64,000 bases of DNA from Bacteroides sp. (GCA_014801875.1 JAAVDJ010000041.1:25039-89038), one strand, 5' to 3'; counted from the stretch's first letter, positions 38,036 to 47,791 are shown. Program-made: numbers and translations. Notes: generated from the letters alone by a model not told the origin.

Positions 38036-38770
38036 TCAAAATTTATACTTCCCTTTCCACTTTGCAGTGAGGTCTTTCTGCATATACTTGCGCAAAAGGG
38101 GGAGACAATCCGGGCTCACGTAATCTTCCACCGTCAGGCGGGCTGTGAGGGTGGTGTTGTCAGGCGAAAAGGAATAGGCGACCGTCGGAAACGGCACCTC
38201 CTCCCTTATTTCCTTGAAGATGCTCTCTTCCCCCTTGGGGATATTGAAAAACTCCTCCAGTTCGGGAGCTTTGAAATACTTCTTCTTGTCGAGCGGACGC
38301 AGCGATGAATCATAGAAATTTATTTCGCTGTCTTTTGCCTGTACGGAGTCTCCTACCGTATAGACACACCCCACAATCTTCTTAGTGCCGACGGGAAGGA
38401 TTCTCAGTTCAACGACACTGACGGGAGAGATACGTACCCTTAGATAATCTGCGGTGAGAGCTTCCAGCCACGCCGCTCCCCCGGCGATGGTCACTACCTT
38501 ATGAACACTGTCGGCCTCCCAATAGTCTGTCAGGTCAAGACGCGCTGATTTCCTGACTGTCTCCAGACCCGGGGTATGGAGGTTTGCAAAAACATCCCTA
38601 ATATTCATTCCGGCGGACACCCCGCCCTTTTTCTCTCCGGCAGCCAGAGAGAGAAACGGCAAAAGGGCGACAGCTAAAACTGCCACCCATTTGAATGATT
38701 TTTTTGTTAATCTCGGGGAGAGTCCGCTTAGGGCTACCCCTCCATTCCTATTTTTTATAGAAAACCTCAT
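38036..38770 (-). CDS. DUF3256-family exported protein
   Basis: 244 residues, matching the Bacteroidales DUF3256 pattern (VFANLHTPGLETVRKSARLD, then LTDYWEADSV, TADYLRVRISPVSVVELRIL and INFYDSSLRPLDKKKYF). A hydrophobic segment at about 30-45 (VAVLAVALLPFLSLAAG) after a long basic N-terminus suggests a signal peptide; a shorter start is possible. The frame overlaps the helicase stop by 23 nt. Function unknown. Confidence 0.8.
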   Translation of the reverse strand: MRFSIKNRNGGVALSGLSPRLTKKSFKWVAVLAVALLPFLSLAAGEKKGGVSAGMNIRDVFANLHTPGLETVRKSARLDLTDYWEADSVHKVVTIAGGAAWLEALTADYLRVRISPVSVVELRILPVGTKKIVGCVYTVGDSVQAKDSEINFYDSSLRPLDKKKYFKAPELEEFFNIPKGEESIFKEIREEVPFPTVAYSFSPDNTTLTARLTVEDYVSPDCLPLLRKYMQKDLTAKWKGKYKF

Positions 38771-40589
38771 AATTTCCGTTATAATCCGGCTTTTTCGATT
38801 TTTTTGGTTTCTTATCCTTCTTATCTTTTTTATCCTTCTTCTGCTTCACACTCTTGGCTGAAGCCCCCTTCTCCCCTTTGCCGCGTCCTTTCGAACGGCG
38901 GTCGCGTGCATCACGCGCATAATCGCGGTCGGTGGCGATTTCCGGGCGGATGGTGGTGCCGAAGAAGTCTTCATTCTTCAAAGCGTCAAGCACCTTCCGA
39001 GCCTCATCCTTGCGAACATCGAAAAGAGTATAGTCAGGCATCAGGTCAATTCGACCTATATCCGGCTTGCTCCCTTCCACATTACGGTTGATGAGTTCCA
39101 TCAGATTCTTCGGGAAGAATCCCTGAGCCTTACCGACGTTCACCATCAGACGCTCATATCCGTCTTCTGCTTTCCGGCGGTCTTTGTCGCGATCCTTGTC
39201 GCGACCTCTTCCTTCACGCTTCTCACGTCCCTCCTTCCCGGTGGCGTTGAGGTCTATGTCCGGCATATTCTGATAATATGCGAGCAGACGATTGAATTCA
39301 AGCGAGAGCACACGCTTGAGAAGGTCTTCCTCGGAAAGCCATTCAAGTTTCTTGCGCACCCCGGGGAGATACTTCTCTATTTCCTGCTCATTCACCTGCA
39401 CCCTCTCAAGACGGTCAGCGAGGTTATAAAGCTGCTTCTCTATGATATGGTCCGGAGTAGGCACCTTGCGGTATTCAAACTCTTTCCCTATCTTCTTCTC
39501 TATCTCGCGGAGCTTTCCTTTCTCGCGGGAATGGATGATGGCTATGGAGACACCGGTCTTGTTGGCACGACCGGTACGTCCGGAACGGTGGGTATAGACT
39601 GCTACGTCATCGGGCAGTCCGAAGTTGATGACGTGGGTAAGATCATCCACGTCAAGACCTCTTGCAGCCACATCGGTTGCCACAAGGAGCTGGGTGACGT
39701 GGTCGCGGAATTTCTTCATTGCGAGGTCACGTTGCGCCTGGGAAAGATCTCCGTGAAGGCAATCCGCGTTATAGCCATCGTTGATAAGCTTGTCGGCTAT
39801 CTCCTGAGTTTCCTTTCTGGTGCGGCAGAAGATGATGCCGTAGATATCCGGATTATTGTCGGCAATACGCTTGAGGGCAAGATATTTGTCGTGTGCCTTC
39901 ACCATATAATAGATGTGGCGTACGTTTTTCGAGCCTTCGTTTTTGTTGCCGGCTACAAACTCCACGGGGTCGTGCATGAATTCGCGCGAAATTCCGGCAA
40001 TCTCCTTCGGCATCGTGGCGGAGAACATCAGCATCTTCCTTTCCTCCGGGACATGAGAGAGAATCTGCTTGATGTCGTCGAGGAAGCCCATGTTGAGCAT
40101 CTCGTCGGCCTCATCGAGGATGACGGTATGCACATCAGCCAATTTCACCTCCCCGCGTTTTATAAGGTCGATGAGTCGACCCGGAGTCGCCACAATCACC
40201 TGCACTCCGTTACGGAGCGAACGAATCTGGCTATCGATGCTCGATCCGCCATAGACAGGAAGAATCTTGAGGTCGGGGATGTATTTGGAAAAGTCGGCCA
40301 AATCTCCCGCTATCTGAAGACACAGCTCGCGGGTCGGGGCGATGATGAGCGCCTGAGGCACCCTCTTGGCGACGTCTATGCGCTGAAGCACCGGCAGTCC
40401 GAACGCAGCGGTCTTTCCTGTTCCGGTCTGCGCGAGACCCACTACATCGCCGTCTTTTTCCAGAAGATGAGGTATGACCATCTCCTGAATTGGCATTGGC
40501 TGTTCAAATCCCATTTCTCCGATTGCCTGAAGCAAGCGGGGTTCCACTCCGAGATCCTCAAAGGACCTCACCTGTTTATTTTCGTCCAT
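38748..40589 (-). CDS. DEAD-box RNA helicase with C-terminal RNA-binding domain
   Basis: 613 residues. Q-motif GFEQPMPIQ, Walker A AQTGTGKTAAFG, PTREL, DEAD in VILDEADEML, SAT, and ARGLD plus HRSGRTGR motifs are all intact. A DbpA/CsdA-type RNA-binding domain lies near 475-560, and the tail is Lys/Arg/Gly/Asp-rich. It is likely a ribosome-assembly or cold-shock helicase. It leads the operon to DUF3256, gltX and waaA. Confidence 0.93.
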   Translation of the reverse strand: MDENKQVRSFEDLGVEPRLLQAIGEMGFEQPMPIQEMVIPHLLEKDGDVVGLAQTGTGKTAAFGLPVLQRIDVAKRVPQALIIAPTRELCLQIAGDLADFSKYIPDLKILPVYGGSSIDSQIRSLRNGVQVIVATPGRLIDLIKRGEVKLADVHTVILDEADEMLNMGFLDDIKQILSHVPEERKMLMFSATMPKEIAGISREFMHDPVEFVAGNKNEGSKNVRHIYYMVKAHDKYLALKRIADNNPDIYGIIFCRTRKETQEIADKLINDGYNADCLHGDLSQAQRDLAMKKFRDHVTQLLVATDVAARGLDVDDLTHVINFGLPDDVAVYTHRSGRTGRANKTGVSIAIIHSREKGKLREIEKKIGKEFEYRKVPTPDHIIEKQLYNLADRLERVQVNEQEIEKYLPGVRKKLEWLSEEDLLKRVLSLEFNRLLAYYQNMPDIDLNATGKEGREKREGRGRDKDRDKDRRKAEDGYERLMVNVGKAQGFFPKNLMELINRNVEGSKPDIGRIDLMPDYTLFDVRKDEARKVLDALKNEDFFGTTIRPEIATDRDYARDARDRRSKGRGKGEKGASAKSVKQKKDKKDKKDKKPKKSKKPDYNGNYEVFYKK

Positions 40590-40728
40590 AACGGTTCCTT
40601 ATTTATTTTGGGTTTATACATTTTTAGGGGCTCAGAGAGAATAATGCCCCCGGACTATATAACGCACAAAAACCACAAATTCCCTATGAATATAGAGAAA
40701 ATAGGCGTATGAGACGCAAATCCGGGAG

Positions 40729-40759
40729 CAAATTTACAAAATTATAGCCGTTCCCCAAA
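40729..40759 (-). promoter_or_regulatory. Promoter of the helicase-gltX-waaA operon
   Basis: On the minus strand TTTG, 19 nt, then TAAATTTG, both perfect. The start is near 40722, so the leader is about 130 nt, a length seen before cold-shock helicases in other bacteria (that analogy is inference). Confidence 0.75.
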
Positions 40760-40788
40760 AATAAAATGCTCCCCCAACTGCCAAAATG

Positions 40789-40820
40789 TTTGTAGGTTCC
40801 GACAGAAATTTGTAATTTCG
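40789..40820 (+). promoter_or_regulatory. Promoter of the C69 peptidase gene
   Basis: TTTG, 20 nt, then TAATTTCG, one base off the TAnnTTTG consensus. The start near 40827 leaves a leader of about 19 nt. It is divergent from the helicase promoter. Confidence 0.65.
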
Positions 40821-40845
40821 TAGGTAAATATAGGTTTTTATCATT

Positions 40846-42492
40846 ATGAAACGACTCTTTTTATCTTCTGCTCTTCTTTGCCTCCTTGCCGCGGCTCCAA
40901 TGGATGCGGAGGGATGCACCAACCTTATCGCCGGCCCGAAAGCCACGACTGACGGTTCGGTTTTCGTCACTTATGCCGCCGACTCACACGGCCTGTACGG
41001 TATGCTGACTAACTCTCCGGCTGCCAAACATGAGCCGGGAGAGATGCGAAAGGTGATTGAATGGGACACTAACAAACCCCTCGGCGAGATTCCTCAGCCC
41101 GCCGAGACATACAACGTTGTCGGGAATATCAACGAGCATCAGGTGGCAATCGGCGAAAGCACCTGGGGCGGACATGAGGAACTCGTCGACACCACCGGAC
41201 AGTCGATTATCGACTACGGCTCATTGATTCAGATTGCACTCGAAAGATCGAAAACTGCACGTGAGGCAATAAAGGTGATGACTGACCTCGTGGAGAAATA
41301 CGGATATGCCAGCAGCGGCGAATCTTTCTCTATTGCTGACAAAAACGAAGTATGGGTGATGGAGATGATTGGGAAAGGTGCCGAAAAAGGTGCGGTCTGG
41401 ATAGCCGTGCGCATTCCCGACGACGCCATCTCCGGTCACGCCAACGAACCACGTATCCGCAAGGTCAATCTTAAAGACAAGAAAAACGTGATGTTCAGCA
41501 AGGACATGATTTCCTTCGCCCGCAAGAAAGGTTATTTCAACGGCAAAGACGAGGATTTCTCTTTTGCAGATGCATATTGCGACCATGATGCCGCGACGCG
41601 CCGTGGATGCGATGCACGCGTCTGGAGTTTCTTCCGCCGTTTCAACAAGGATGCCGACAAATATTATGACTGGTGTGCCGCGAAGAGCGACGAGCCGATG
41701 CCCCTTTACATCATCCCTGACCGCAAACTCTCCCTCCGGGATATGCAGGAAAGCATGCGCGACCATTTCGAAGGAACACCTTTCGATATGACTCAGGATG
41801 TTGGAGCCGGTCCGAACCATGTCCCCTACCGCTGGAGACCGATGGAATTCAAGGTGGATGGTAAGACATATTGCAACGAGCGAGCAATTGCCACTCAGCA
41901 GACCGGCTGGAGCTTCGTGAGCCAATGTCGCGCTGATATGCCAGACCCCGTCGGAGGGGTGCTTTGGTTTGGCACTGACGATTGCAACACTACTGTCTAT
42001 ATGCCCTTTTATTGCTCGATGACAGAGGTGCCTGCGGAGCTTGCTCCCGGAGATATCAACAATTTCTCTTTCGATTCCAATTTCTGGATGAATAATTGGG
42101 TGGCGAATCAAGCCTACAACCGATATGACCTCATGATTCCTGACATCCGCAAGGTGCAAAACGGTCTGGAAGACAAATACAGGGATTCGCGCGCGGATCG
42201 CGAGGCTGCCCTTGCAGCCCTTGCCTCAGCCGGAGATATGGCAAAGCTTACCGAGAGCGTCAATGCCGAAGGGAAAGAAATCGCCAAGGAGGCCACCGAT
42301 GCCTACCGGGACCTCGCGCAATATCTTTTCGTGAAATTCATGGATGGGAATATGAAGAAGACAGACAAAGATGGAAACTTCATCATGACCAAGTACGGAC
42401 TCCCGGCCTCCCCTACTTTCCCGGGCTACGATCAGAAATATTATGAAAATATCGTAAAGGAGACCGGAGATCATTTCCTCATCCCAGAATGA
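40846..42492 (+). CDS. C69-family dipeptidase
   Basis: 548 residues. A signal peptide (about 1-22) precedes Cys24 in EGCTNLIAGPKAT; in this Ntn-hydrolase family the Cys becomes the N-terminal nucleophile after processing. Further family patterns are GESFSIADKNEVWVMEMIGKG (cited in pieces: GESFSIAD, EVWVMEMIG) and WRPMEFKVDG. It should cleave dipeptides in the periplasm or outside the cell. Two peptide transporters are encoded 2-5 kb further on, but not in the same transcript. Confidence 0.92.
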   Translation: MKRLFLSSALLCLLAAAPMDAEGCTNLIAGPKATTDGSVFVTYAADSHGLYGMLTNSPAAKHEPGEMRKVIEWDTNKPLGEIPQPAETYNVVGNINEHQVAIGESTWGGHEELVDTTGQSIIDYGSLIQIALERSKTAREAIKVMTDLVEKYGYASSGESFSIADKNEVWVMEMIGKGAEKGAVWIAVRIPDDAISGHANEPRIRKVNLKDKKNVMFSKDMISFARKKGYFNGKDEDFSFADAYCDHDAATRRGCDARVWSFFRRFNKDADKYYDWCAAKSDEPMPLYIIPDRKLSLRDMQESMRDHFEGTPFDMTQDVGAGPNHVPYRWRPMEFKVDGKTYCNERAIATQQTGWSFVSQCRADMPDPVGGVLWFGTDDCNTTVYMPFYCSMTEVPAELAPGDINNFSFDSNFWMNNWVANQAYNRYDLMIPDIRKVQNGLEDKYRDSRADREAALAALASAGDMAKLTESVNAEGKEIAKEATDAYRDLAQYLFVKFMDGNMKKTDKDGNFIMTKYGLPASPTFPGYDQKYYENIVKETGDHFLIPE

Positions 42493-42536
42493 TTCAATTT
42501 AAAATGAATAATTCAATTTAAAATAAAAGACAAAAA

Positions 42537-42569
42537 ATAAAAGGCGCGAATTTGTTTCGCGCCTTTTAT
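42537..42569. terminator. Bidirectional terminator between C69 peptidase and HIT gene
   Basis: A 14-bp perfect stem ATAAAAGGCGCGAA with its complement and a short TTTGT loop, with A-rich and T-rich flanks. It serves the two convergent genes. Confidence 0.9.
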
Positions 42570-42585
42570 TTTTTCTTCTTTATTC

Positions 42586-42981
42586 TCAATCTTCGATTTT
42601 TGAGGATATAGCCTCGCATATCTCTTTCATGCGAGCCGGATCGGGATTGTCGATCTTATGCTTGAAATCCATATCTCCCTCTTTCTGGAGAGGAACAAGG
42701 TGAATATGCGCGTGAGGCACCTCAAGACCCAGCACCGTGACGCCTATCTTGCGACACGGTATGGCCTCCTTCATCCCCTTCGCCACTTTCTTGGCAAAGA
42801 CCATCATCTCGCCAAGCTGCTCGTCATCAATGTCGAAAATATAATCAGTCTCCTGTTTCGGCACAACCAGAGTGTGACCCCAGTTCACCGGATTGATGTC
42901 GAGAAAAGCATAGAAACGATCGTTCTCGGCCACTTTGTAGGAAGGAATCTCCCCTGCAATGATTTTAGAGAAAATAGTCAT
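42586..42981 (-). CDS. HIT-family nucleotide hydrolase
   Basis: 131 residues with the histidine triad in VPHAHIHLVPL near the C-terminus and the N-terminal signature IIAGEIPSYKVAEND. These enzymes hydrolyse adenosine phosphoramidates and similar nucleotides. It lies 28 nt after greA on the same strand. Confidence 0.93.
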   Translation of the reverse strand: MTIFSKIIAGEIPSYKVAENDRFYAFLDINPVNWGHTLVVPKQETDYIFDIDDEQLGEMMVFAKKVAKGMKEAIPCRKIGVTVLGLEVPHAHIHLVPLQKEGDMDFKHKIDNPDPARMKEICEAISSKIED

Positions 42982-43009
42982 AATGAAAACGAAGATTTAA
43001 GGATTTGTC

Positions 43010-43474
43010 TCAGATCTCGATTTTGATAATCTCAAACTCAAGCTCTCCCACAGGAGCCTGCACTTTCACCTTGTCACCGGCCTTGTGTCCGAGCAGGCCC
43101 TGGGCGATGGGGGTGGAAGAAGCGATTTTTCCCTCCCGGAGATTAGCTTCATTGTCAGTGACGATGGTGTATTTCACAACCATATTGTTTTTGAGATTTT
43201 TGATTGTCACTGTATTGAGAAGCTGCACGATGTCCGTGTTGAGCTTGCTGTCGTCGATGATACGCGCCGAAGCAATCAGTTCCTTGATTTTTGCAATCTT
43301 CATCTCAAGCATGCCCTGCGCCTCCTTGGCTGCGTCATACTCAGCATTTTCGGACAGATCACCCTTGTCGCGGGCCTCTGCAATGGCCTGCTTGATGAGA
43401 GGACGCTCAGCCTCAAGCTCAGCGAGTTCCTTCATTTTCTTGTCGTAACCCTCTTGGGTAAGATAAGTTGCCAT
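43010..43474 (-). CDS. greA: Transcription elongation factor GreA
   Basis: 154 residues: an N-terminal coiled-coil (about 1-75) with the tip pair Asp and Glu in LSENAEYDAAKEAQG, then an FKBP-like C-terminal domain (PIAQGLLGHKAGDKV). It rescues backtracked RNA polymerase. The HIT gene follows and is probably cotranscribed. Confidence 0.96.
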   Translation of the reverse strand: MATYLTQEGYDKKMKELAELEAERPLIKQAIAEARDKGDLSENAEYDAAKEAQGMLEMKIAKIKELIASARIIDDSKLNTDIVQLLNTVTIKNLKNNMVVKYTIVTDNEANLREGKIASSTPIAQGLLGHKAGDKVKVQAPVGELEFEIIKIEI

Positions 43475-43737
43475 AACTATTAAAGGTGTAGGTTAAATGT
43501 TTTTTCAGTTGGTAAATAAACTCAGGTAAAATCGGCAACCTCGACCCCGGAGCTGATTCAAACGCAGTAAAAAAATAAGGAATCTTTTTATTCCGCATGT
43601 CAGATACCGTTATTCCGGAAGATTGACACACGGGGTAAAAGACCCTCTGCGACGCCCTTCAGCATCAGTTGCCATATTTTTCGCTGCAAAGGTAATGCTT
43701 TTTAAGTCGTATCCCAAATTTTAACAGTTAAAAGTTG

Positions 43738-43767
43738 TTGGAAAGCAAGATTTTTTTACTATCTTTG
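43738..43767 (+). promoter_or_regulatory. Promoter of sufE
   Basis: TTG, exactly 19 nt, then TATCTTTG. The start is near 43774, giving a leader of about 79 nt. The remainder of the 378-nt divergent gap between greA and sufE has a small hairpin (GGAAT-CTTTTT-ATTCC, about 43580-43596) and no gene. Confidence 0.75.
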
Positions 43768-43852
43768 CCTGCAAAATCTCTCCTCTTGCAAACCTCTCCC
43801 CTCCTCCATTTCTTAACATCTTAACATCTAACTCTCTCCCTCCGCTACAGAT

Positions 43853-44287
43853 ATGACTATAAACGAAACCCAAGACGAGATTATCGAGGAGTTCGAGGGC
43901 CTGTCCGACTGGATGGACCGTTATGCCTACATCATCGACCTCGGAAACACTCTCCCCGAATTCCCGGAAAAAGACAAAAATCCGCAGAACCTTATCGAAG
44001 GTTGCCAAAGTCGTGTCTGGATCACTGCCGACAAGCAAGAGGATTCGAAAATCCATTTCCAGGCTGATTCCGACGCTCTTATCGTGAAGGGGATTGTCGC
44101 CCTCCTTATGCGGGTGCTCAACAACCATACCCCTCAGGAGATTCTCGATGCTGACCTCTATTTCATCGACAAAATAGGACTTAAAGAACACCTCTCCCCG
44201 ACTCGAAGCAACGGCCTGCTGGCTATGGTGAAGCAAATCCACAACTATGCCCTCGCCTACAAGATGCTTGAGGAGAAGAAAGCCTGA
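43853..44287 (+). CDS. sufE: SufE-family sulfur acceptor
   Basis: 144 residues. The sulfur-accepting Cys51 is in LIEGCQSRVWI, and the family patterns NLIEGCQS and LRPSRGNGLLAMV-like PTRSNGLLAMV are present. It receives persulfide from SufS for Fe-S cluster assembly. SufS is not encoded in the window. The next gene, a POT transporter, starts 57 nt later and may be cotranscribed. Confidence 0.93.
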   Translation: MTINETQDEIIEEFEGLSDWMDRYAYIIDLGNTLPEFPEKDKNPQNLIEGCQSRVWITADKQEDSKIHFQADSDALIVKGIVALLMRVLNNHTPQEILDADLYFIDKIGLKEHLSPTRSNGLLAMVKQIHNYALAYKMLEEKKA

Positions 44288-44344
44288 GACATCACCCGAA
44301 TTTAATTTTTCCTATCATCATAAACCATTTAATACCAGACAAAC

Positions 44345-45871
44345 ATGTTCAAGAACCAACCTAAAGGATTGATTCCTGCCGCGTTGAGCAACATGGGCGA
44401 GCGCTTCGGCTATTATATCATGAATGCCGTGCTCGTGCTCTTCCTTTGCTCCAAGTTCGGTCTTTCGGAGGAAACGAGCGCACTCGTCTATTCCTTCTTC
44501 TATGCCGGTATCTACCTGCTCAGTCTTGTGGGCGGCTTCATCGCTGACAAAACCCGCAACTACAAAGGCACAATCATCAGCGGCCTCATCATCATGACGC
44601 TCGGATACGTCATCCTCTCTATTCCGATTCTCTCCACTTCCGACAATATCTCCTGGCTCCTTCCCCTCACCTGCTTCGCCCTCTTCCTGATTGCCTTCGG
44701 CAACGGTCTCTTCAAGGGTAACCTCCAGGCTATCGTGGGTCAGCTCTACGATAATCCCCAATATGCCGCACAGCGCGACTCCGGCTTCCAGATTTTCTAC
44801 GTCTTCATCAACGTCGGAGGTGTCTTCGCTCCCCTTATCGCCCCGATGCTCCGCAGCTGGTGGCTCGGTGTGCATAACCTCTCATACAACGCCAAGCTCC
44901 CTGCTCTCGCACACGAATACCTCAGCGTGACCGACAGCATGAACGAGGAGAACATGGACAACCTCTACGCCCTCATCTCCGCTACCGGTGGCGACGCTTC
45001 CGGCGACATAGCGGCGTTCTGCACACAGTATCTCGATGTCTTCAACACAGGCATCCACTATTCATTCATCGCCTCTGTCTGCGCTATGCTCATCTCCCTC
45101 TTCATCTTCCTTGCCTCCAAGAAAGGTCTTCCCAACCCTGTTGCGAAAGCAAAGGCTCAGGGTGTGAAAGTGTCCGAAGAGGAGAAACGCGCTATGGCAA
45201 GCGAAATCAAACAGCGCATGATGGCTCTCTTCGCCGTGCTCGGCGTTGTCATCTTCTTCTGGTTCTCTTTCCATCAGAACGGCACATCTCTCTCCCTCTT
45301 CGCCCGCGACTTCGTGAAGACCGACTCTGTTGCTCCGGAAGTTTGGCAGCTCATCAACCCCTTCTTCGTGATTGTGCTCACTCCGGTTGTGATGTGGTTC
45401 TTCGGTGCTCTTAAGAAACGTGGCATTGAAATTTCAACCCCCAAGAAAATCGGTATCGGTATGGGTCTGGCCGGACTCGCATTCCTTTTCCTCGCGCTCT
45501 TCTCAAGCGCCATGGGTTATCCCTCGGCAGAAGCCTTCCGCGCAATGCCCGTAGCTGAGTCAAGCGAAATGCTCGCCGGTCCGTGGGTGCTCATCCTCCT
45601 CTATTTCTTCCTCACCGTTGCCGAGCTCTTCATCTCCCCGTTGGGTCTCTCATTCGTGTCAAAAGTTGCTCCCAGCCATATGCAGGGTCTGTGTCAGGGT
45701 CTCTGGCTCGGTGCCACTGCTCTCGGAAACCTTCTCCTCTGGATTGGCCCCCTCATGTATAACGCATGGCCTCTCTGGCAATGCTGGACAGTGTTCCTCG
45801 TTGTCTGCCTCGTTTCAATGGGAGTTATGTTCTCGATGGTGAAATGGCTTGAAAGGGTCACTCAGGCGTGA
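44345..45871 (+). CDS. POT/PTR2-family proton-coupled peptide transporter (first copy)
   Basis: 508 residues with 12 or more membrane helices. The family signature is NMGERFGYYIMNAVLVLFL (ExxERFxYY-like) in helix 1, and the second PTR2 signature region is GNGLFKGNLQAIVGQLY. It should import di- and tripeptides. A second, divergent copy is encoded 180 bp downstream. Confidence 0.93.
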   Translation: MFKNQPKGLIPAALSNMGERFGYYIMNAVLVLFLCSKFGLSEETSALVYSFFYAGIYLLSLVGGFIADKTRNYKGTIISGLIIMTLGYVILSIPILSTSDNISWLLPLTCFALFLIAFGNGLFKGNLQAIVGQLYDNPQYAAQRDSGFQIFYVFINVGGVFAPLIAPMLRSWWLGVHNLSYNAKLPALAHEYLSVTDSMNEENMDNLYALISATGGDASGDIAAFCTQYLDVFNTGIHYSFIASVCAMLISLFIFLASKKGLPNPVAKAKAQGVKVSEEEKRAMASEIKQRMMALFAVLGVVIFFWFSFHQNGTSLSLFARDFVKTDSVAPEVWQLINPFFVIVLTPVVMWFFGALKKRGIEISTPKKIGIGMGLAGLAFLFLALFSSAMGYPSAEAFRAMPVAESSEMLAGPWVLILLYFFLTVAELFISPLGLSFVSKVAPSHMQGLCQGLWLGATALGNLLLWIGPLMYNAWPLWQCWTVFLVVCLVSMGVMFSMVKWLERVTQA

Positions 45872-45910
45872 CGGAAAGCTTGTCTTCAAGACCATCATAA
45901 AATTTAAGTT

Positions 45911-45944
45911 AGGGTTATGTGGCGATCCATTGCCTCATAACCCT
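45911..45944. repeat. Inverted repeat between the two POT genes
   Basis: AGGGTTATG and CATAACCCT enclose a second short pair (GGC/GCC). The hairpin lies 39 nt beyond the first POT stop; no U-run follows, so termination is uncertain. Confidence 0.5.
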
Positions 45945-45996
45945 ATTCTATTGAAGACACCTTCCGCTTCCATTCCCCTTCTTCAAATGAAGTTGT

Positions 45997-46020
45997 CCGT
46001 AAAAAGTTTAAACAACTTCA
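45997..46020. repeat. 24-bp motif with GTTTAAAC core upstream of second POT gene
   Basis: CCGT followed by AAAAAGTTTAAACAACTTCA. The same 24 bases occur at 61624-61647, and 20 of them in reverse at 61442-61461. Here it ends 31 bp before the transporter's ATG. Confidence 0.8.
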
Positions 46021-46051
46021 AATAGCTCTAAGGATCTTAACACTCTTACAT

Positions 46052-47791
46052 ATGTTCAAAAACCAACCTACGGGTCTATATTTCTTAGGCCTATCAAACA
46101 TGGGGGAACGCTTCGGCTACTACACGATGCTTTCCATCCTGCTTCTGTTCCTCCAGACGAAATTCGGATTCAGCACTGCCGTCTCGGGACAGATCTACGC
46201 CTCTTTCATGGCTGTGGTATATTTCCTACCTATTGTCGGAGGATGGGTTGCTGACAGATGGAACTTCTCAAAATGCGTCATCTCCGGCATAATGGTGATG
46301 TTCGTAGGGTATCTCGTCATGGCAATCCCCACCGACATCCGCTCCACATCTTCTCTATGGATTCTTTTCGGCGCTCTTTTCCTTATTGCCGCCGGTACAG
46401 GCCTTTTCAAAGGGAATCTACAGGTGATTGTCGGCGACCTCTACAATGACGCCCGCTATTCCTCTCAGCGCGACGCCGGTTTCTCTATATTCTATATGGC
46501 CATAAACATCGGCTCGATGTTCGCCCCCGGCACAGCCACCGCGATGTGCAACTACGTCTTCTCCCGCTCCAGCCTCACTTACGTCAGCGATCTTCCCGCC
46601 GCTTGCAACGCCTACCTTGATGCAGCAGAAGCCGGAAGTCCGACGCTCGCTGAAAAAGCGAGTGCAGTGGCCGACCTTGCTTCCGCAAACGGCATGGATA
46701 TCAACATGGCAGATCTTTCAGGCTTCTGCACGGATTATCTCACCACTCTCTCCACCGGCTACAGCTATGGCTTCGGGATTGCCTGCATATCTCTTGTTGT
46801 GTCTTATTTCATATATATGGCCGGAAAGAAATATTTCAGCAGTTCAATTCCCTCCAAGAAAAAGGATGGCGCTAAGACGAATGTCGCCGTGCCCGAACTG
46901 ACTCCCGAGCAGACCCGCAACAGACTGGTGGCGCTTCTTCTCGTCTTCGCCGTCGTCATCTTCTTCTGGATGGTGTTCAATCAAAGTGGTGCCGCTCTGA
47001 CTGAATTTGCGAAATCATGCCTGTCACCTGAATGCGGAGGATTCATGAGAATATTCTTCAACGTCTGGGCTCTCGTTGCCTTCTGTGTGGCTATCTATGC
47101 TATCTTCGGCATTTTTCAATCGAAGACAACCTCCGGAAAGACCACGGCCGGAATAGTCCTCGTCTGCATGGCCTCTTTCATCATATATTTCTATGTCACC
47201 ACTCCGAATCCCCTGACCTCCATTCAGCCGCAAGACTATCAGCAATTCAATCCCTTCTTTGTCGTGGCTCTGACTCCGGTCTCCTTAGCCATTTTCAGTA
47301 TGCTCAATTCCAAAGGGAAGGAACCCTCAGCTCCCCGGAAAATCGGCTACGGCATGATTCTCGCTGCCCTTGCATATGGAGTCATGGCCCTCGCCTCAGC
47401 CGGCATTCAGGGCACTTCCGGAGACATCAATCCAAACTGGCTGATATTCACTTATCTTCTGCTGACTTTCGCTGAACTTCTCCTTTCTCCGATGGGAATA
47501 TCCTTTGTGTCGAAAGTGGCTCCTCCGAAATATAAGGGTGCGATGATGGGGGCTTGGTTCGGTGCGACAGCCATAGGCAACTACCTCGTGATGGTTCCGA
47601 TGCTGCTTTGGGGAAAGATTCCCCTCGTAGCTATCTGGGGGATTCTCGTGGGACTCTGTCTCATATCCGCTCTTTTCATCTTCAGCATCATGAAGAAGCT
47701 GGAGACTGTGACAGCCGAAGCCGATGCAGCGGCCGACGCGCTTGAGGAGGAAGCCGAAGCCCAGCGCCTCGCCTCGGAAGTGGAAGCGTAA
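46052..47791 (+). CDS. POT/PTR2-family proton-coupled peptide transporter (second copy)
   Basis: 579 residues. Helix 1 has NMGERFGYYTMLSILLLFL and the later signature is GTGLFKGNLQVIVGDLY. It is longer than its neighbour because of loops after helix 6 and a hydrophilic Glu/Ala-rich tail. The two copies share family motifs but differ widely, so they may take different peptides. A terminator follows. Confidence 0.93.
   Translation: MFKNQPTGLYFLGLSNMGERFGYYTMLSILLLFLQTKFGFSTAVSGQIYASFMAVVYFLPIVGGWVADRWNFSKCVISGIMVMFVGYLVMAIPTDIRSTSSLWILFGALFLIAAGTGLFKGNLQVIVGDLYNDARYSSQRDAGFSIFYMAINIGSMFAPGTATAMCNYVFSRSSLTYVSDLPAACNAYLDAAEAGSPTLAEKASAVADLASANGMDINMADLSGFCTDYLTTLSTGYSYGFGIACISLVVSYFIYMAGKKYFSSSIPSKKKDGAKTNVAVPELTPEQTRNRLVALLLVFAVVIFFWMVFNQSGAALTEFAKSCLSPECGGFMRIFFNVWALVAFCVAIYAIFGIFQSKTTSGKTTAGIVLVCMASFIIYFYVTTPNPLTSIQPQDYQQFNPFFVVALTPVSLAIFSMLNSKGKEPSAPRKIGYGMILAALAYGVMALASAGIQGTSGDINPNWLIFTYLLLTFAELLLSPMGISFVSKVAPPKYKGAMMGAWFGATAIGNYLVMVPMLLWGKIPLVAIWGILVGLCLISALFIFSIMKKLETVTAEADAAADALEEEAEAQRLASEVEA

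Noticed and set aside
39447..40712. A 421-codon plus-strand open frame opposite the DEAD-box helicase
   Set aside because: It is a shadow of the helicase coding strand and no domain is recognisable.
41221..42159. A 312-codon minus-strand frame opposite the C69 peptidase
   Set aside because: The peptidase has a signal peptide, catalytic Cys and promoter on the plus strand; the minus frame is rich in His and Ile without motifs.
43721..44242. A 173-codon minus-strand frame across sufE
   Set aside because: SufE with its GCQS motif and consensus promoter is on the plus strand.
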